This document shows, one piece after another, positions 21,136 to 30,504 of a stretch of DNA of 64,000 nucleotides (positions within the stretch are counted from its first letter, which is position 1; the number at the start of each line of letters is the position of its first letter). The stretch comes from Chloroflexota bacterium (GTDB lineage: Bacteria; Chloroflexota; Anaerolineae; Caldilineales; Caldilineaceae). Under the pieces are notes generated by a model. It was not told the origin of the DNA. It did no database searches and saw nothing but the letters and a program-made list of their open reading frames with translations. The translations under genes and the position numbers were made by a program. The DNA lies in assembly GCA_016861025.1 (NCBI GenBank), contig BOKO01000012.1, positions 106,636 to 170,635 of the forward strand. Direction: 5' to 3'.

Positions 21136-22221
21136 ATGAGCGAGACCAAACCAGTTGCTGTCGGCGTGATCGGCTGCGGCAACATCAGCGGCGCATACAT
21201 GCGCATGTTGAAAACCCTGCCCATCGTGCAAGTCGTCGCCTGCGCCGATCTGCGCATGGAGGCGGCGCAAGCAATGGCGGAGCAGTACGGCGTGCCGAGG
21301 GTGCTCTCGGTCGAAGCGCTGCTCGCCGACCCGTCGATCGAGATCGTTCTGAATCTCACCATCCCACAGGCGCACGGCGAGATCGCGCTGGCGGCGTTGG
21401 CGGCGGGCAAGTCGGTCTACAATGAGAAGCCGCTCGCCCTGACGCGCGACGAGGGACGACAGATGCTGGCGATGGCGGCGGAGAAAGGGCTGCGCGTCGG
21501 CGGTGCGCCAGACACTTTTCTTGGCGGCGGTTTGCAGACCTGCCGCGAGCTGATCGACGCCGGCGCCATCGGCGCGCCCGTGGCTGCCACTGCGTTTATG
21601 ATGAGCCGCGGCCACGAACACTGGCATCCGAATCCGGTTTTCTATTACCAGAAGGGTGGCGGTCCGATGTTCGACATGGGGCCCTATTACCTGACTGCGC
21701 TGGTAAGCCTGTTGGGACCGGTGCAGCGCGTCAGCGGCGCCACGCGCATCACGCGCAGCCAGCGCACCATCACCAGCCAGCCGCGCTACGGCGAGGTGAT
21801 CAATGTCGAAGTGCCGACGCACGTCGCCGGCTTGCTCGACTTTGCCGCCGGGCCCATCGGTGTGATTATCACCACCTTCGACGTGCAGGCGTCGACGCTG
21901 CCGTGGATCGAAATCTACGGCACGGCGGGAACGTTGGCTGCGCCCGACCCCAACACCTTTGGTGGCCCCGTGCGGCTGCGTCTGGCTGGAGACAGCGAGT
22001 GGAAAGAAGTCCCGGTGACGCGCCCCTACACCGAAAACAGCCGCGGCCTTGGGCTGGCGGACATGGCGGAAGGCATCCGCACCGGACGTGCGCACCGCGC
22101 CACCGGCGAACTCGCCTATCACGTGCTCGACATCATGCACGCCATCCACGATGCGTCGGCGGAAAGCCGCCACGTGCTGCTGGAGAGCACATGCGCACGA
22201 CCAGACGCAATGCCCGACTGA
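21136..22221 (+). CDS. Gfo/Idh/MocA-family oxidoreductase
   Basis: A 361-residue NAD(P)-dependent sugar-type dehydrogenase. The Rossmann motif VGVIGCGNISGAYM lies at residues 9-22, and YNEKPLALTRDEG contains the EKP lysine near residue 97. A C-terminal alpha/beta substrate domain includes GGPMFDMGPYYLTAL near 175-190, where the conserved Asp stands. It probably oxidises or epimerises a sugar or inositol derivative. It is the last gene of the deacylase-ThuA operon, and a long hairpin follows before the convergent thiolase gene. Confidence 0.95.
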   Translation: MSETKPVAVGVIGCGNISGAYMRMLKTLPIVQVVACADLRMEAAQAMAEQYGVPRVLSVEALLADPSIEIVLNLTIPQAHGEIALAALAAGKSVYNEKPLALTRDEGRQMLAMAAEKGLRVGGAPDTFLGGGLQTCRELIDAGAIGAPVAATAFMMSRGHEHWHPNPVFYYQKGGGPMFDMGPYYLTALVSLLGPVQRVSGATRITRSQRTITSQPRYGEVINVEVPTHVAGLLDFAAGPIGVIITTFDVQASTLPWIEIYGTAGTLAAPDPNTFGGPVRLRLAGDSEWKEVPVTRPYTENSRGLGLADMAEGIRTGRAHRATGELAYHVLDIMHAIHDASAESRHVLLESTCARPDAMPD

Positions 22222-22245
22222 CGCCCCAGCGCTGAAGAACCGACG

Positions 22246-22283
22246 CAATCTGCCAGGAGACTTCAATGCCTCCTGGTAGATTG
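22246..22283. terminator. Bidirectional hairpin between convergent genes
   Basis: CAATCTGCCAGGAG (22246-22259) pairs with CTCCTGGTAGATTG (22270-22283) as a 14-bp stem with one G-U, around a 10-nt loop. No strong T-run is present on either side, but its position between two converging stop codons suits transcription termination. Confidence 0.6.
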
Positions 22284-22291
22284 TGCAAAGT

Positions 22292-23491
22292 TTATCTGCT
22301 TATTGCTTCCACTGCCATCGCCGTCGCCCCGCCGACGCCGTGACAAAGCGTCGCCAGCCCACGCGCCTTGCCGTGCGTGTGCAGGGCGTGCACCAGCGTG
22401 ACCAGGATGCGCGCTCCCGACGCACCGATGGGATGGCCAAGGGCGATGGCGCCGCCGTGGACGTTCATCTTCTCGTAGGAGACGCCGAGCAGCCTGCACA
22501 ACAATACATTGTTGAGCGCAAAGGCTTCGTTGTTCTCCACCAGGTCGAAGCTGCTAAGCTCGGCGTCGAGCTTTTTCAGCAGCTTGCGCACCACCGGAAC
22601 CGGCCCCTCGACAAAGCGCCACGACTCGACGCCCATCCACGCGCCGCCCAGGATTTTGGCGATAGGCTTGAGGTTATATTGCCTGACCGCCTTTTCGCTT
22701 GCCAACACAAGCGCCGCTGCACCGTCGGATATCTGGCTGGAATTGCCGGCTGTAAGCACTCCATCCTTGCTAAAGGCCGGTCGCAGCGCAGCCAGCGACT
22801 CGCGCGTGGCGTCGCCGCGAATGCCTTCGTCGGCAGACAAAGCAACGGTCTTCTTGCGGTCGGTGATCTCCAGCGGCGCGATCTCCGCCGCAAACTTGCC
22901 CGTGGCGGTGGCGCCAGCGGCGCGCGCGTTGGAAAGATGTGCAACCTCATCAAGTTCGCTGCGTGTCACGCCGTGTTCGGTGCAGAGACGCTCGCACTCC
23001 TCACCCATCAGCTCGCCGGTGAGCGGATCGGTGAGGCCGTCGATGAGCATGGCGTCCTGGAGTTGCTCACTATTGCCGCCGATGAGCAGCTTGTAGCCCC
23101 AGCGGGCGCGGGCGCTGAGCACGAACCCCGTCTGCGACATCGATTCGACGCCGCCTGCCAACACCAGATCGGCCTCACCGGCGCGGATCGTCATGTCAGC
23201 GTTCATGACGCTCATCATACCGGAAGAGCAGAGCATGTCGACAGCGTAGCCGTCCACCTCGGCGGGAATGCCGGCTTTGAGCGCAGCATGGCGCGGCAGC
23301 AGTTGGCCGTGGCCGTGTTTGAGGATATTGCCGAAGATGTACAGATCGAGCTGTTCCGGCGCGATCCCGGCGCGGCTGACAGCGGCTTTCATCACGTGCG
23401 CGGCCAGATCGACCGGCGATACATCCTTCAATGCACCGCCAAACTTGCCGATCGGCGTGCGGGTGGCGGCGACGATGTATGTCTCATTCAT
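22292..23491 (-). CDS. Acetyl-CoA C-acetyltransferase (thiolase)
   Basis: A 399-residue thiolase. The nucleophilic Cys sits in DMLCSSGM near residue 87, NVHGGAIALGHPIGASGAR holds the catalytic His, and the second Cys is in TLCHGVGGATAM near 385 (more often CxGGGxG in this family). The length is normal for the biosynthetic or degradative cytosolic enzyme that condenses or splits acetoacetyl-CoA. No fatty-acid or PHB genes adjoin it. The leftward gene ends next to the hairpin at 22246 and starts next to the dispersed repeat. Confidence 0.95.
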   Translation of the reverse strand: MNETYIVAATRTPIGKFGGALKDVSPVDLAAHVMKAAVSRAGIAPEQLDLYIFGNILKHGHGQLLPRHAALKAGIPAEVDGYAVDMLCSSGMMSVMNADMTIRAGEADLVLAGGVESMSQTGFVLSARARWGYKLLIGGNSEQLQDAMLIDGLTDPLTGELMGEECERLCTEHGVTRSELDEVAHLSNARAAGATATGKFAAEIAPLEITDRKKTVALSADEGIRGDATRESLAALRPAFSKDGVLTAGNSSQISDGAAALVLASEKAVRQYNLKPIAKILGGAWMGVESWRFVEGPVPVVRKLLKKLDAELSSFDLVENNEAFALNNVLLCRLLGVSYEKMNVHGGAIALGHPIGASGARILVTLVHALHTHGKARGLATLCHGVGGATAMAVEAISR

Positions 23492-23506
23492 CAGCTTGCT
23501 CCGGTT

Positions 23507-23600
23507 TGTTGGAGACTAGAGATTGGAGATCGGGGCAGCGCCGCCCGCTAAGCCAATCTCCAGTCTCTCAGTCTCTCAGTCTCTCAATCTCTCAATCTCT
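23507..23600. repeat. Dispersed repeat with an 8-bp tandem array
   Basis: The gap contains GGAGACTAGAGATTGGAGAT (about 23509-23530), an inverted partner CCAATCTCCAGTCTCTC (23553-23569), and then five 8-bp units: CAGTCTCT three times (23561-23584) and CAATCTCT twice (23585-23600). The inverted parts could fold into a long hairpin between the thiolase and the binding-protein genes. Confidence 0.75.
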
Positions 23601-23606
23601 TCGTTC

Positions 23607-24509
23607 TCACCGATTCGGATCGTAGAGGAAGAACCACTTGACGTTCAGATGATTGAGATAGCCATCCTGCTGCATCGAATCGATGGCGGCGTCGAAGGGA
23701 GCGACGAGGTCGGAGCCTTTGGGGTAGATGAAGCCGAAGTTCTCCGACTTGATGGCGTCGCCGACGATCTTGAGGCGGTCGGGATTGGCGCCGATGTAGC
23801 CGCGACCGCTGGCGGCGTCAACGAGCACCATATCCACGTCGCCGGAGATGAGGGCCTGCACCGATGCGCCGAAGGTCTCGAAGAGCTTGATGCGCGGGTT
23901 GGCTTCGTCGCCGTCGAGGATGTCGTAGACCGCGGTGTAGAAGCCGGTCGTGCCGGGCTGTGCGCCGATCAGGAGGTCGGGGTCGGCGGCGAACTCTGCG
24001 GTCGTCGTGAAGCGATCCTCGTCCACGCGCACCAACATGAACTGCTGCGAGGTCATGTACGGTATCGAGAAGTCGACCTGCTGTGCGCGCTCCTCGGTGA
24101 TGGTGATGCCGTCCATGCCGATGTCGAACTGACCTGCACTGATCGCCGCCAGCATCGCATCCCACGATGTGTTGTTCCACTCCACCACACAGTTCAGACG
24201 CGCACAGATCTCCGTCACCGCATCATACTCCCAACCTACCGCCTCGCCGGTGGCCGGATCGATGTATTGCAGCGGCGTGTAGTCGTTCGCCATCGCCGCG
24301 CTGATCACGCGCCCGCCCAAATCGGGCAGATCGTAGACAACGTTGGGACGACTTTGTGACATGGTTGAAGCAGGCGCCGGCGCGGTGGGTTGCGTCACTA
24401 TGTCAGCAGGGGCGGGCATCGGCGCCGCCGGCGGCGCACACGCACTCAAGCCCAGCGCCAGCAGCAGCACTAGCGTCAGCCAGAACGATGGTCGTTGCAA
24501 CTTGGTCAT
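23607..24509 (-). CDS. Family-3 (amino-acid-type) solute-binding lipoprotein
   Basis: A 300-residue lipoprotein. The signal peptide ends in LGLSAC (Cys24) and a Pro/Ala linker follows. The SBP_bac_3 core includes GWEYDAVTEICARLNCVVEW, DIGMDGITITEERAQQVDFS and a C-terminal FIYPKGSDLVAPFDAAID. Relatives bind polar amino acids or opines at the outer face of the membrane. AAGGAGATAGAC precedes the ATG. No permease or ATPase gene is adjacent, so it is an orphan that must share a transporter or act as a sensor. Confidence 0.93.
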   Translation of the reverse strand: MTKLQRPSFWLTLVLLLALGLSACAPPAAPMPAPADIVTQPTAPAPASTMSQSRPNVVYDLPDLGGRVISAAMANDYTPLQYIDPATGEAVGWEYDAVTEICARLNCVVEWNNTSWDAMLAAISAGQFDIGMDGITITEERAQQVDFSIPYMTSQQFMLVRVDEDRFTTTAEFAADPDLLIGAQPGTTGFYTAVYDILDGDEANPRIKLFETFGASVQALISGDVDMVLVDAASGRGYIGANPDRLKIVGDAIKSENFGFIYPKGSDLVAPFDAAIDSMQQDGYLNHLNVKWFFLYDPNR

Positions 24510-24644
24510 GTCTATCTCCTTATGGTGAACCTAATGTTAAGAGAGTACGGGTTTTGGGTGACAAACAGGTTACGATGCGCCATAGTGTATCGTATTCCTG
24601 GCGACAACGCACACTGCACGCTCTGCGGCGAAAAAACTGGATTA

Positions 24645-24653
24645 TGCTAGAAT
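24645..24653 (+). promoter_or_regulatory. Extended -10 promoter candidate for the methyltransferase gene
   Basis: TGCTAGAAT has the TGn extension followed by TAGAAT at 24648-24653, with no clear -35. A small hairpin (CGGCG aga CGCCG, about 24693-24705) lies directly before the start codon at 24712. Confidence 0.4.
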
Positions 24654-24711
24654 ACTCGCACGAAACTTTCCGTTCACAGATTTTGTTTTTTCGCCGGCGA
24701 GACGCCGCCAC

Positions 24712-25617
24712 ATGAAACGCACATCCACATCCGCTTTTGGTGTGAGCAAGCGCGAGGGGCATGACGCCTCTGCATTTTATAGCCGCCAAATTTTTCAGCA
24801 GAACGGCGATGTCCTGCGCCCTGCAAATTTGCCGCGCAGCGAACATCCTGTTTCTGATCTTGCGTCGTCCGTCGCGCCTTCAACATGGGCTAACCGCATC
24901 TACTGCCAGTCGTCGACGACAATGCCTGCCATTCCCGACAATGGGGTGGGATTAGCTTTCACCTCACCGCCTTATAACGTCGGCAAGGAATACGACGATG
25001 ACCTTTCGTTCGAGGCGTATCTGACCTTAATCGAAGATGTGGCGCGCGAGGTCTATCGCGTGCTCAAGCCGGGCGGCCGTTATGTCGTCAATATCGCCAA
25101 TCTGGGACGCAAGCCATACATTCCGCTGCACGCCTATTTCTACCAGCGTCACATGACTGTCGGTTTTCTGCCGATGGGCGAGATTATCTGGCAGAAGGCG
25201 AAAGGCGCCAGCGGCAACTGTGCGTGGGGAAGCTGGCAGAGCGCCCGTTCGCCGCGACTGCGCGACATTCACGAATATCTGCTTGTCTTTGCCAAAGAAA
25301 ACTTTTCGCGCCCCGACCGCGGTGAATCGGACATCAGCCGCGATGAGTTTATGGCGGGCACGCTCTCGATCTGGGATATTGCGCCCGAATCGGCGAAGCG
25401 CGTCGGCCATCCGGCGCCCTTCCCACTGGCGCTGGCTGAACGCGTCATTCACCTCTACTCTTATGTCGGCGACGTAGTGCTCGATCCCTTCGCCGGCTCC
25501 GGCACAACCTGCGTCGCCGCTGCGTTGCATGGCCGTCACTATGTAGGCTTTGACATCGACCCCACTTATTGTGCGTTGGCGGAAACACGCGTGAACGCCG
25601 TTGCGCCCTCAGCCTGA
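24712..25617 (+). CDS. Orphan site-specific DNA methyltransferase (N4-cytosine or N6-adenine)
   Basis: A 301-residue beta-type MTase, with catalytic motif IV TSPPYNVG near residue 84 and the AdoMet-binding motif DPFAGSGTT near residue 263. The order (IV before I) marks the beta class, and the S-P-P-Y form is frequent in N4-cytosine enzymes but also occurs in N6-adenine ones. About 60 non-conserved residues precede the core, so the true start may lie later; no ribosome-binding site is seen before 24712. No endonuclease gene is adjacent, suggesting a solitary regulatory or protective methylase. Confidence 0.93.
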   Translation: MKRTSTSAFGVSKREGHDASAFYSRQIFQQNGDVLRPANLPRSEHPVSDLASSVAPSTWANRIYCQSSTTMPAIPDNGVGLAFTSPPYNVGKEYDDDLSFEAYLTLIEDVAREVYRVLKPGGRYVVNIANLGRKPYIPLHAYFYQRHMTVGFLPMGEIIWQKAKGASGNCAWGSWQSARSPRLRDIHEYLLVFAKENFSRPDRGESDISRDEFMAGTLSIWDIAPESAKRVGHPAPFPLALAERVIHLYSYVGDVVLDPFAGSGTTCVAAALHGRHYVGFDIDPTYCALAETRVNAVAPSA

Positions 25618-25876
25618 GTATTCTCCTCGTTGTAACACATTTTGTAGTAGTTGGTTGCTGTCGCTCGTCGCAGAATGCGTCTATCCTTGATGTAATGGTG
25701 CACAGCGTGAGCCAAAGATGAGCAGGAGTTGGACTTCTCTTTGGTGGGCGAATAGTCGTAAATAAACGATTGATAAACGATTGTGCACTATCGTATGTGA
25801 TCGTATGAGTCGGCGACGCAGATTGATGCAGGCAACTCGACGCTCGGCTTCATTTGGGGCAAGGAGGAGAGTGGAA

Positions 25877-26386
25877 ATGAAGGTTGTGACGATAGCGATG
25901 TTGATTGTGTTCTTCGCATTGAGCCGCCAAAATACATTGATAATGGCCGCAATATACGATGCAGGGTCTGAGTTATCCTCCACTACACCGCAGGCGACGC
26001 GAACACCGGCTGCGACGCCCACCCGGCTGCCGTCTCCTACAGCGCAGCCGACGCCCACTGTAGACGCTACACGGTTGGCTACAGGCAAGGCTGTTTATCT
26101 GGCGAACTATTGTGGCGTCTGCCACACGCTACAGGCTGCTGGCACGGCTGGCGTCTTTGGTCCGAGCCATGAACACATGGGGAGCACCGCCGCCCAACGT
26201 ATTGCCGATCCGTCGTACAAGGGTGCAGCCAGAACTGCCGCCGAGTTCATCCGCGAGAGCATCGTAACGCCTTCCGCCTATTTCGCGCCGGGTGTAGTCA
26301 ATGGGCGCCATCCGATGCCGTCCTATGCTCATTTGCCGCAGGCCGACCTGGATGCATTGGTCTATTTCTTGCTGCAACAGCGGTAG
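25877..26386 (+). CDS. Membrane-anchored class I cytochrome c
   Basis: A 169-residue protein with an N-terminal hydrophobic anchor, a Thr/Pro-rich linker (about 35-65) and one haem site CGVCH (Cys79, Cys82, His83). Met147 in HPMPSY is a likely sixth ligand. Such proteins shuttle electrons at the outer face of the cytoplasmic membrane. AAGGAGGAG 7 nt before the ATG fixes the start, and an in-frame reading from 25781 is rejected. It stands alone, with 122 bp to the next gene. The oxidase or other partner is not in the window. Confidence 0.92.
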   Translation: MKVVTIAMLIVFFALSRQNTLIMAAIYDAGSELSSTTPQATRTPAATPTRLPSPTAQPTPTVDATRLATGKAVYLANYCGVCHTLQAAGTAGVFGPSHEHMGSTAAQRIADPSYKGAARTAAEFIRESIVTPSAYFAPGVVNGRHPMPSYAHLPQADLDALVYFLLQQR

Positions 26387-26508
26387 TTGCGCCGAAACGC
26401 CGGTCATGCCGGCCCACATCGTGAGACACAGAGGCGGTGATGTTCTCCCGCCCCTGTTGGCTCGATAATCGTTTTGCTTTATTGGACGTTATTTCAAGAG
26501 GAGGCTAC

Positions 26509-27897
26509 ATGAAGCACAGAAAATTCGCAGTGCGTTTGTTGTTGGCGGCGGCGCTGCTGATCGGGCTGTTGCCGGCGCAGGCGCTCTTTGCCCAGGACGC
26601 CAGCATGGATACACCGGGCGAGGTCATCGCTGAGGGGTTGAACGGCCCGATGGGGATTCTGGTTGACCCCAACGGCGATCTCTGGGTTGTCGATTCGGGG
26701 CTTGGCGGAGAGGCGACTGCCGACGGGATGGATTTCACCGGACAGCCGGTGACGATCCAATATGGTCCGACGGCGCGCATCGTCAAGATATCTGTTGCCG
26801 ACGGCATCATGGTGGACGCTGCTGCGTTGACCTCGGTAAGCAACGGTGCAGAAAATGAAGGCGGCTCACGGTTGGCGCTGCTCGATGGCGTGCTCTATGT
26901 CACCGGCGCTGGCTGGCATCCTGCCGTTGTGCCAGCCACGGCCGATGCGCCGCTATCTGGCACGGGCAGCCTGTGGCGCGTCGAAGCGGATGGCACGGTG
27001 AGCGAAGTTTCGCCGCTTTGGGAGCTGGAACGCGACTTCAACCCGGTGAGCGCCGAAATCGACACGCACCCCTACGGTATTTTTGCCGGCTCGGACGGCA
27101 ACCTGTGGGTCGCCGACGCCGGCATGAACGCGCTGCTCAAAGTTGATCCGGCCACGGGTGAAGCAGTCATCGCCGCCACCTTCGATCCGATCCCTGGCGT
27201 CTTTCCGAACCCGAATTACGGCGGCGAGATGTTGACCGACGCAGTGCCAACCGGCGTCACCGCAGCCAATGGCACGATGTATGTAAGCTATCTGTCCGGC
27301 GCCCCCTTCATTCCTGGCTCCGCCAAAGTGGTTGCCGTCGCTGAAGATGGCACAGTGAGCGACTATGCAACCGGACTGACCATGCTCACCGATCTTCGCA
27401 CGGGGCCGGATGGAGCGCTCTATGCAGTGCAATTCGGTCTTTTCACCGAACAGGGGCCTGTGTTGGGCAGCGGCGCCGTGATCCGCGTGCAGCCAGGCGA
27501 TGCATCAGAAGTCTTGATTTCAGGCTTGATGTTCCCCACTTCGATCGATTTCAACGCCGATGGCGATGCTTTTGTTACGGTCAACGGCGTTGGCGCGCCA
27601 GGATCGGGGCAGGTTGTCAAGTTCGCAGGGCTGACCGGGATGGCCGGCGCTCCGCTCGCAAGGGCAATGGGGGGCGCAGAAACGGGCACGGAAGAGGCTG
27701 GCGCCGTGGCTACACCCTCCGCTGCAGAAGAATCGGCTGCAACGCCTGAGTCGGCTTCAGAAGGGCCTGCGCCCGAAACAATGCCTGTCACCGGCAACGA
27801 CGGTGGGCAGATCGTCATGCTTGCCGCCATCCTGATCGTGGCGGCGTTGGCTGGGACATTCGTCGTCATCCGGTTTTATCGCCGGCGGCTTGCCTGA
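26509..27897 (+). CDS. ScyD/ScyE-like secreted beta-propeller with LPXTG-like anchor
   Basis: A 462-residue exported protein. A signal peptide (cleavage near ALFAQ) precedes NHL-like repeats such as NGPMGILVDPNGDLWVVDSG and PYGIFAGSDGNLWVADAGMN, the pattern of the ScyD/ScyE family. After a Glu/Ala/Pro-rich linker (about residues 400-425) the C-terminus carries MPVTG, a hydrophobic helix and a basic end YRRRLA, which is a sortase-type sorting signal. ScyD/E proteins were named in scytonemin gene clusters, but most homologues have no known role. GAGGAGG upstream fixes the start. Confidence 0.88.
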   Translation: MKHRKFAVRLLLAAALLIGLLPAQALFAQDASMDTPGEVIAEGLNGPMGILVDPNGDLWVVDSGLGGEATADGMDFTGQPVTIQYGPTARIVKISVADGIMVDAAALTSVSNGAENEGGSRLALLDGVLYVTGAGWHPAVVPATADAPLSGTGSLWRVEADGTVSEVSPLWELERDFNPVSAEIDTHPYGIFAGSDGNLWVADAGMNALLKVDPATGEAVIAATFDPIPGVFPNPNYGGEMLTDAVPTGVTAANGTMYVSYLSGAPFIPGSAKVVAVAEDGTVSDYATGLTMLTDLRTGPDGALYAVQFGLFTEQGPVLGSGAVIRVQPGDASEVLISGLMFPTSIDFNADGDAFVTVNGVGAPGSGQVVKFAGLTGMAGAPLARAMGGAETGTEEAGAVATPSAAEESAATPESASEGPAPETMPVTGNDGGQIVMLAAILIVAALAGTFVVIRFYRRRLA

Positions 27898-27986
27898 AAG
27901 ACTGGATGCGCGTCGATCATCATCGTATTCACGATTGACAGAGCGCTAGAAAAAGCGACCTCGTCGTAGCAACGCAAAGGGGAAAA

Positions 27987-28033
27987 GGTTTGCAGAGAGA
28001 TATAAGCGCTTCGCTTGCGTCTCTCTGCAAACC
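27987..28033 (-). terminator. Strong terminator for the CAP gene (bidirectional stem)
   Basis: GGTTTGCAGAGAGA (27987-28000) and TCTCTCTGCAAACC (28020-28033) form a perfect 14-bp stem, with AGCG/CGCT pairing inside. On the minus strand the stem is followed by TTTT, so it best terminates the leftward CAP gene; it could also stop transcripts from the ScyD/E-like gene. Confidence 0.75.
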
Positions 28034-28037
28034 GCCA

Positions 28038-28883
28038 TCAGCGCACAATCAATGGTAAATAGGTGTTTGGAGTCACCTTCGGAAGATCGATGCTCCCCGT
28101 CTCCGGCCAGCGCGCTGTACGGCCATCTCCATATTCAAACCAGAAATAATAGTCATAGGCGTCGCTTTCGGGTAGCCTCGTTGTGAAGCGATAGGCGCCA
28201 AGCCAGGGTTTGCCTGTCGATAAAGTGAGTGGGTGGGCGACGCCGTTGATGACCACCTCGGCCCTGGTGGGGACAGAACCATCGTTGGCGTAGAAATTTA
28301 CAATGTAGGTGTAGACATCCGAAGCGCCGCCCGTGTATGGAATGACAGCCCCCGTCGGAATCACCGGTCGCTCCACGCCTTCGCGAACACAGAAGACTTG
28401 AGTGATCTGACCTGGCCATGGCATACCTGGGGAGGTCTCTTTTGTAGTCGCATGTCCCACCGCAAACTCATTGAAGCCCCTCTCCATGATGCTGGCCCGA
28501 TGGCCTGGACTATCCATGAACGCCTGATGCGCCTGCCTCATTGCGTCTGGGCCGGTGGTGGTCAAGATCAAATTCTCTGAGCAAAGTCGCTCCGGGTAGC
28601 CAGACTCCACCGCTCGATCTCCCGGCCCTCGATTGACCAGGTCGATATGTCCAAATTGCGCCTGTGCGTTGAGGATCGACTGGCTATGCGCGCGGGCGGA
28701 ATAGGCCAGGTTGGCATGGTATGCCAGCGGCGGAACCGGTTCAAGCTCCGGATAGCCAAAGGCTTCGGGAGCTGCTCTGGCTTCGTTAATCAACACCATG
28801 AAATATTGCTCATCCGGGTTGGTCTGGAGCGCGCGCCCTTCACGCTTGGGGAGCGCTCTTTTTCTCCAAGTTTTTCGATCCAT
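28038..28883 (-). CDS. CAP (SCP/PR1)-domain protein with YLPLIVR tail
   Basis: A 281-residue protein. The CAP domain spans about residues 25-160: VLINEARAAPEAFGYPEL at the start, YSARAHSQSIL, RLCSENLIL and SPGHRASIMERGFNEFAVGH. This is the bacterial CAP family, usually extracellular, whose function is poorly known. A beta-rich second domain (about 175-270) with YTYIVNFYANDG follows, and the protein ends in TYLPLIVR. The open frame continues upstream to 29918, but that part is antisense to the FAS1 gene. ATG at 28883 has no clear ribosome-binding site and no signal peptide, so the start or localisation is uncertain. Confidence 0.82.
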   Translation of the reverse strand: MDRKTWRKRALPKREGRALQTNPDEQYFMVLINEARAAPEAFGYPELEPVPPLAYHANLAYSARAHSQSILNAQAQFGHIDLVNRGPGDRAVESGYPERLCSENLILTTTGPDAMRQAHQAFMDSPGHRASIMERGFNEFAVGHATTKETSPGMPWPGQITQVFCVREGVERPVIPTGAVIPYTGGASDVYTYIVNFYANDGSVPTRAEVVINGVAHPLTLSTGKPWLGAYRFTTRLPESDAYDYYFWFEYGDGRTARWPETGSIDLPKVTPNTYLPLIVR

Positions 28884-29021
28884 AACGCAATTGTGACGGG
28901 ATTTACAGAAAACCCTGCATATATCCTTTACTTTGTCTAGGGTATACTCGTGTTTTGCAAAGGTTTTGCATAGGATTGTGGGTTCATCTAACAACTCTCT
29001 ACCAACACAACGGAGAAGATC

Positions 29022-30245
<1,224 letters not shown>

Positions 30246-30298
30246 AATAATGGTTGACAGGCGCTGACGTCTGTCAGATAAACCAAACAGAATAGCGG

Positions 30299-30331
30299 AG
30301 AATGGGTGGGCGAGCCTCACCCATTCTTTTT
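30299..30331 (+). terminator. Rho-independent terminator after the first FAS1 gene
   Basis: AGAATGGGTG (30299-30308) and CACCCATTCT (30318-30327) form the outer stem, with GGC/GCC pairing inside. It is followed by TTTTT. Confidence 0.88.
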
Positions 30332-30408
30332 GCGCTCAGCAAATCGAGAAATCGAGTCGCCTTGCCCAAAAACGCATCGTTAATTGTGATGCATCCAACC
30401 GAATCTTC

Positions 30409-30417
30409 TGGTATAAT
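30409..30417 (+). promoter_or_regulatory. Extended -10 promoter candidate for the second FAS1 gene
   Basis: TGGTATAAT combines the TGn extension with a perfect TATAAT (30412-30417), 88 bp before the start codon. No good -35 stands at the normal distance. Confidence 0.55.
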
Positions 30418-30504
30418 GGCGCCAGGGTATTTTGCTATCACACCCTGATACGATACAGCGCACTTTGCAAACCATTTTTATTGAAAAGCACAAAGGAGAG
30501 TTGT

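Noticed and set aside
22283..23551. 422-codon rightward frame
   Set aside because: Antisense to the thiolase gene, whose catalytic motifs are all intact.
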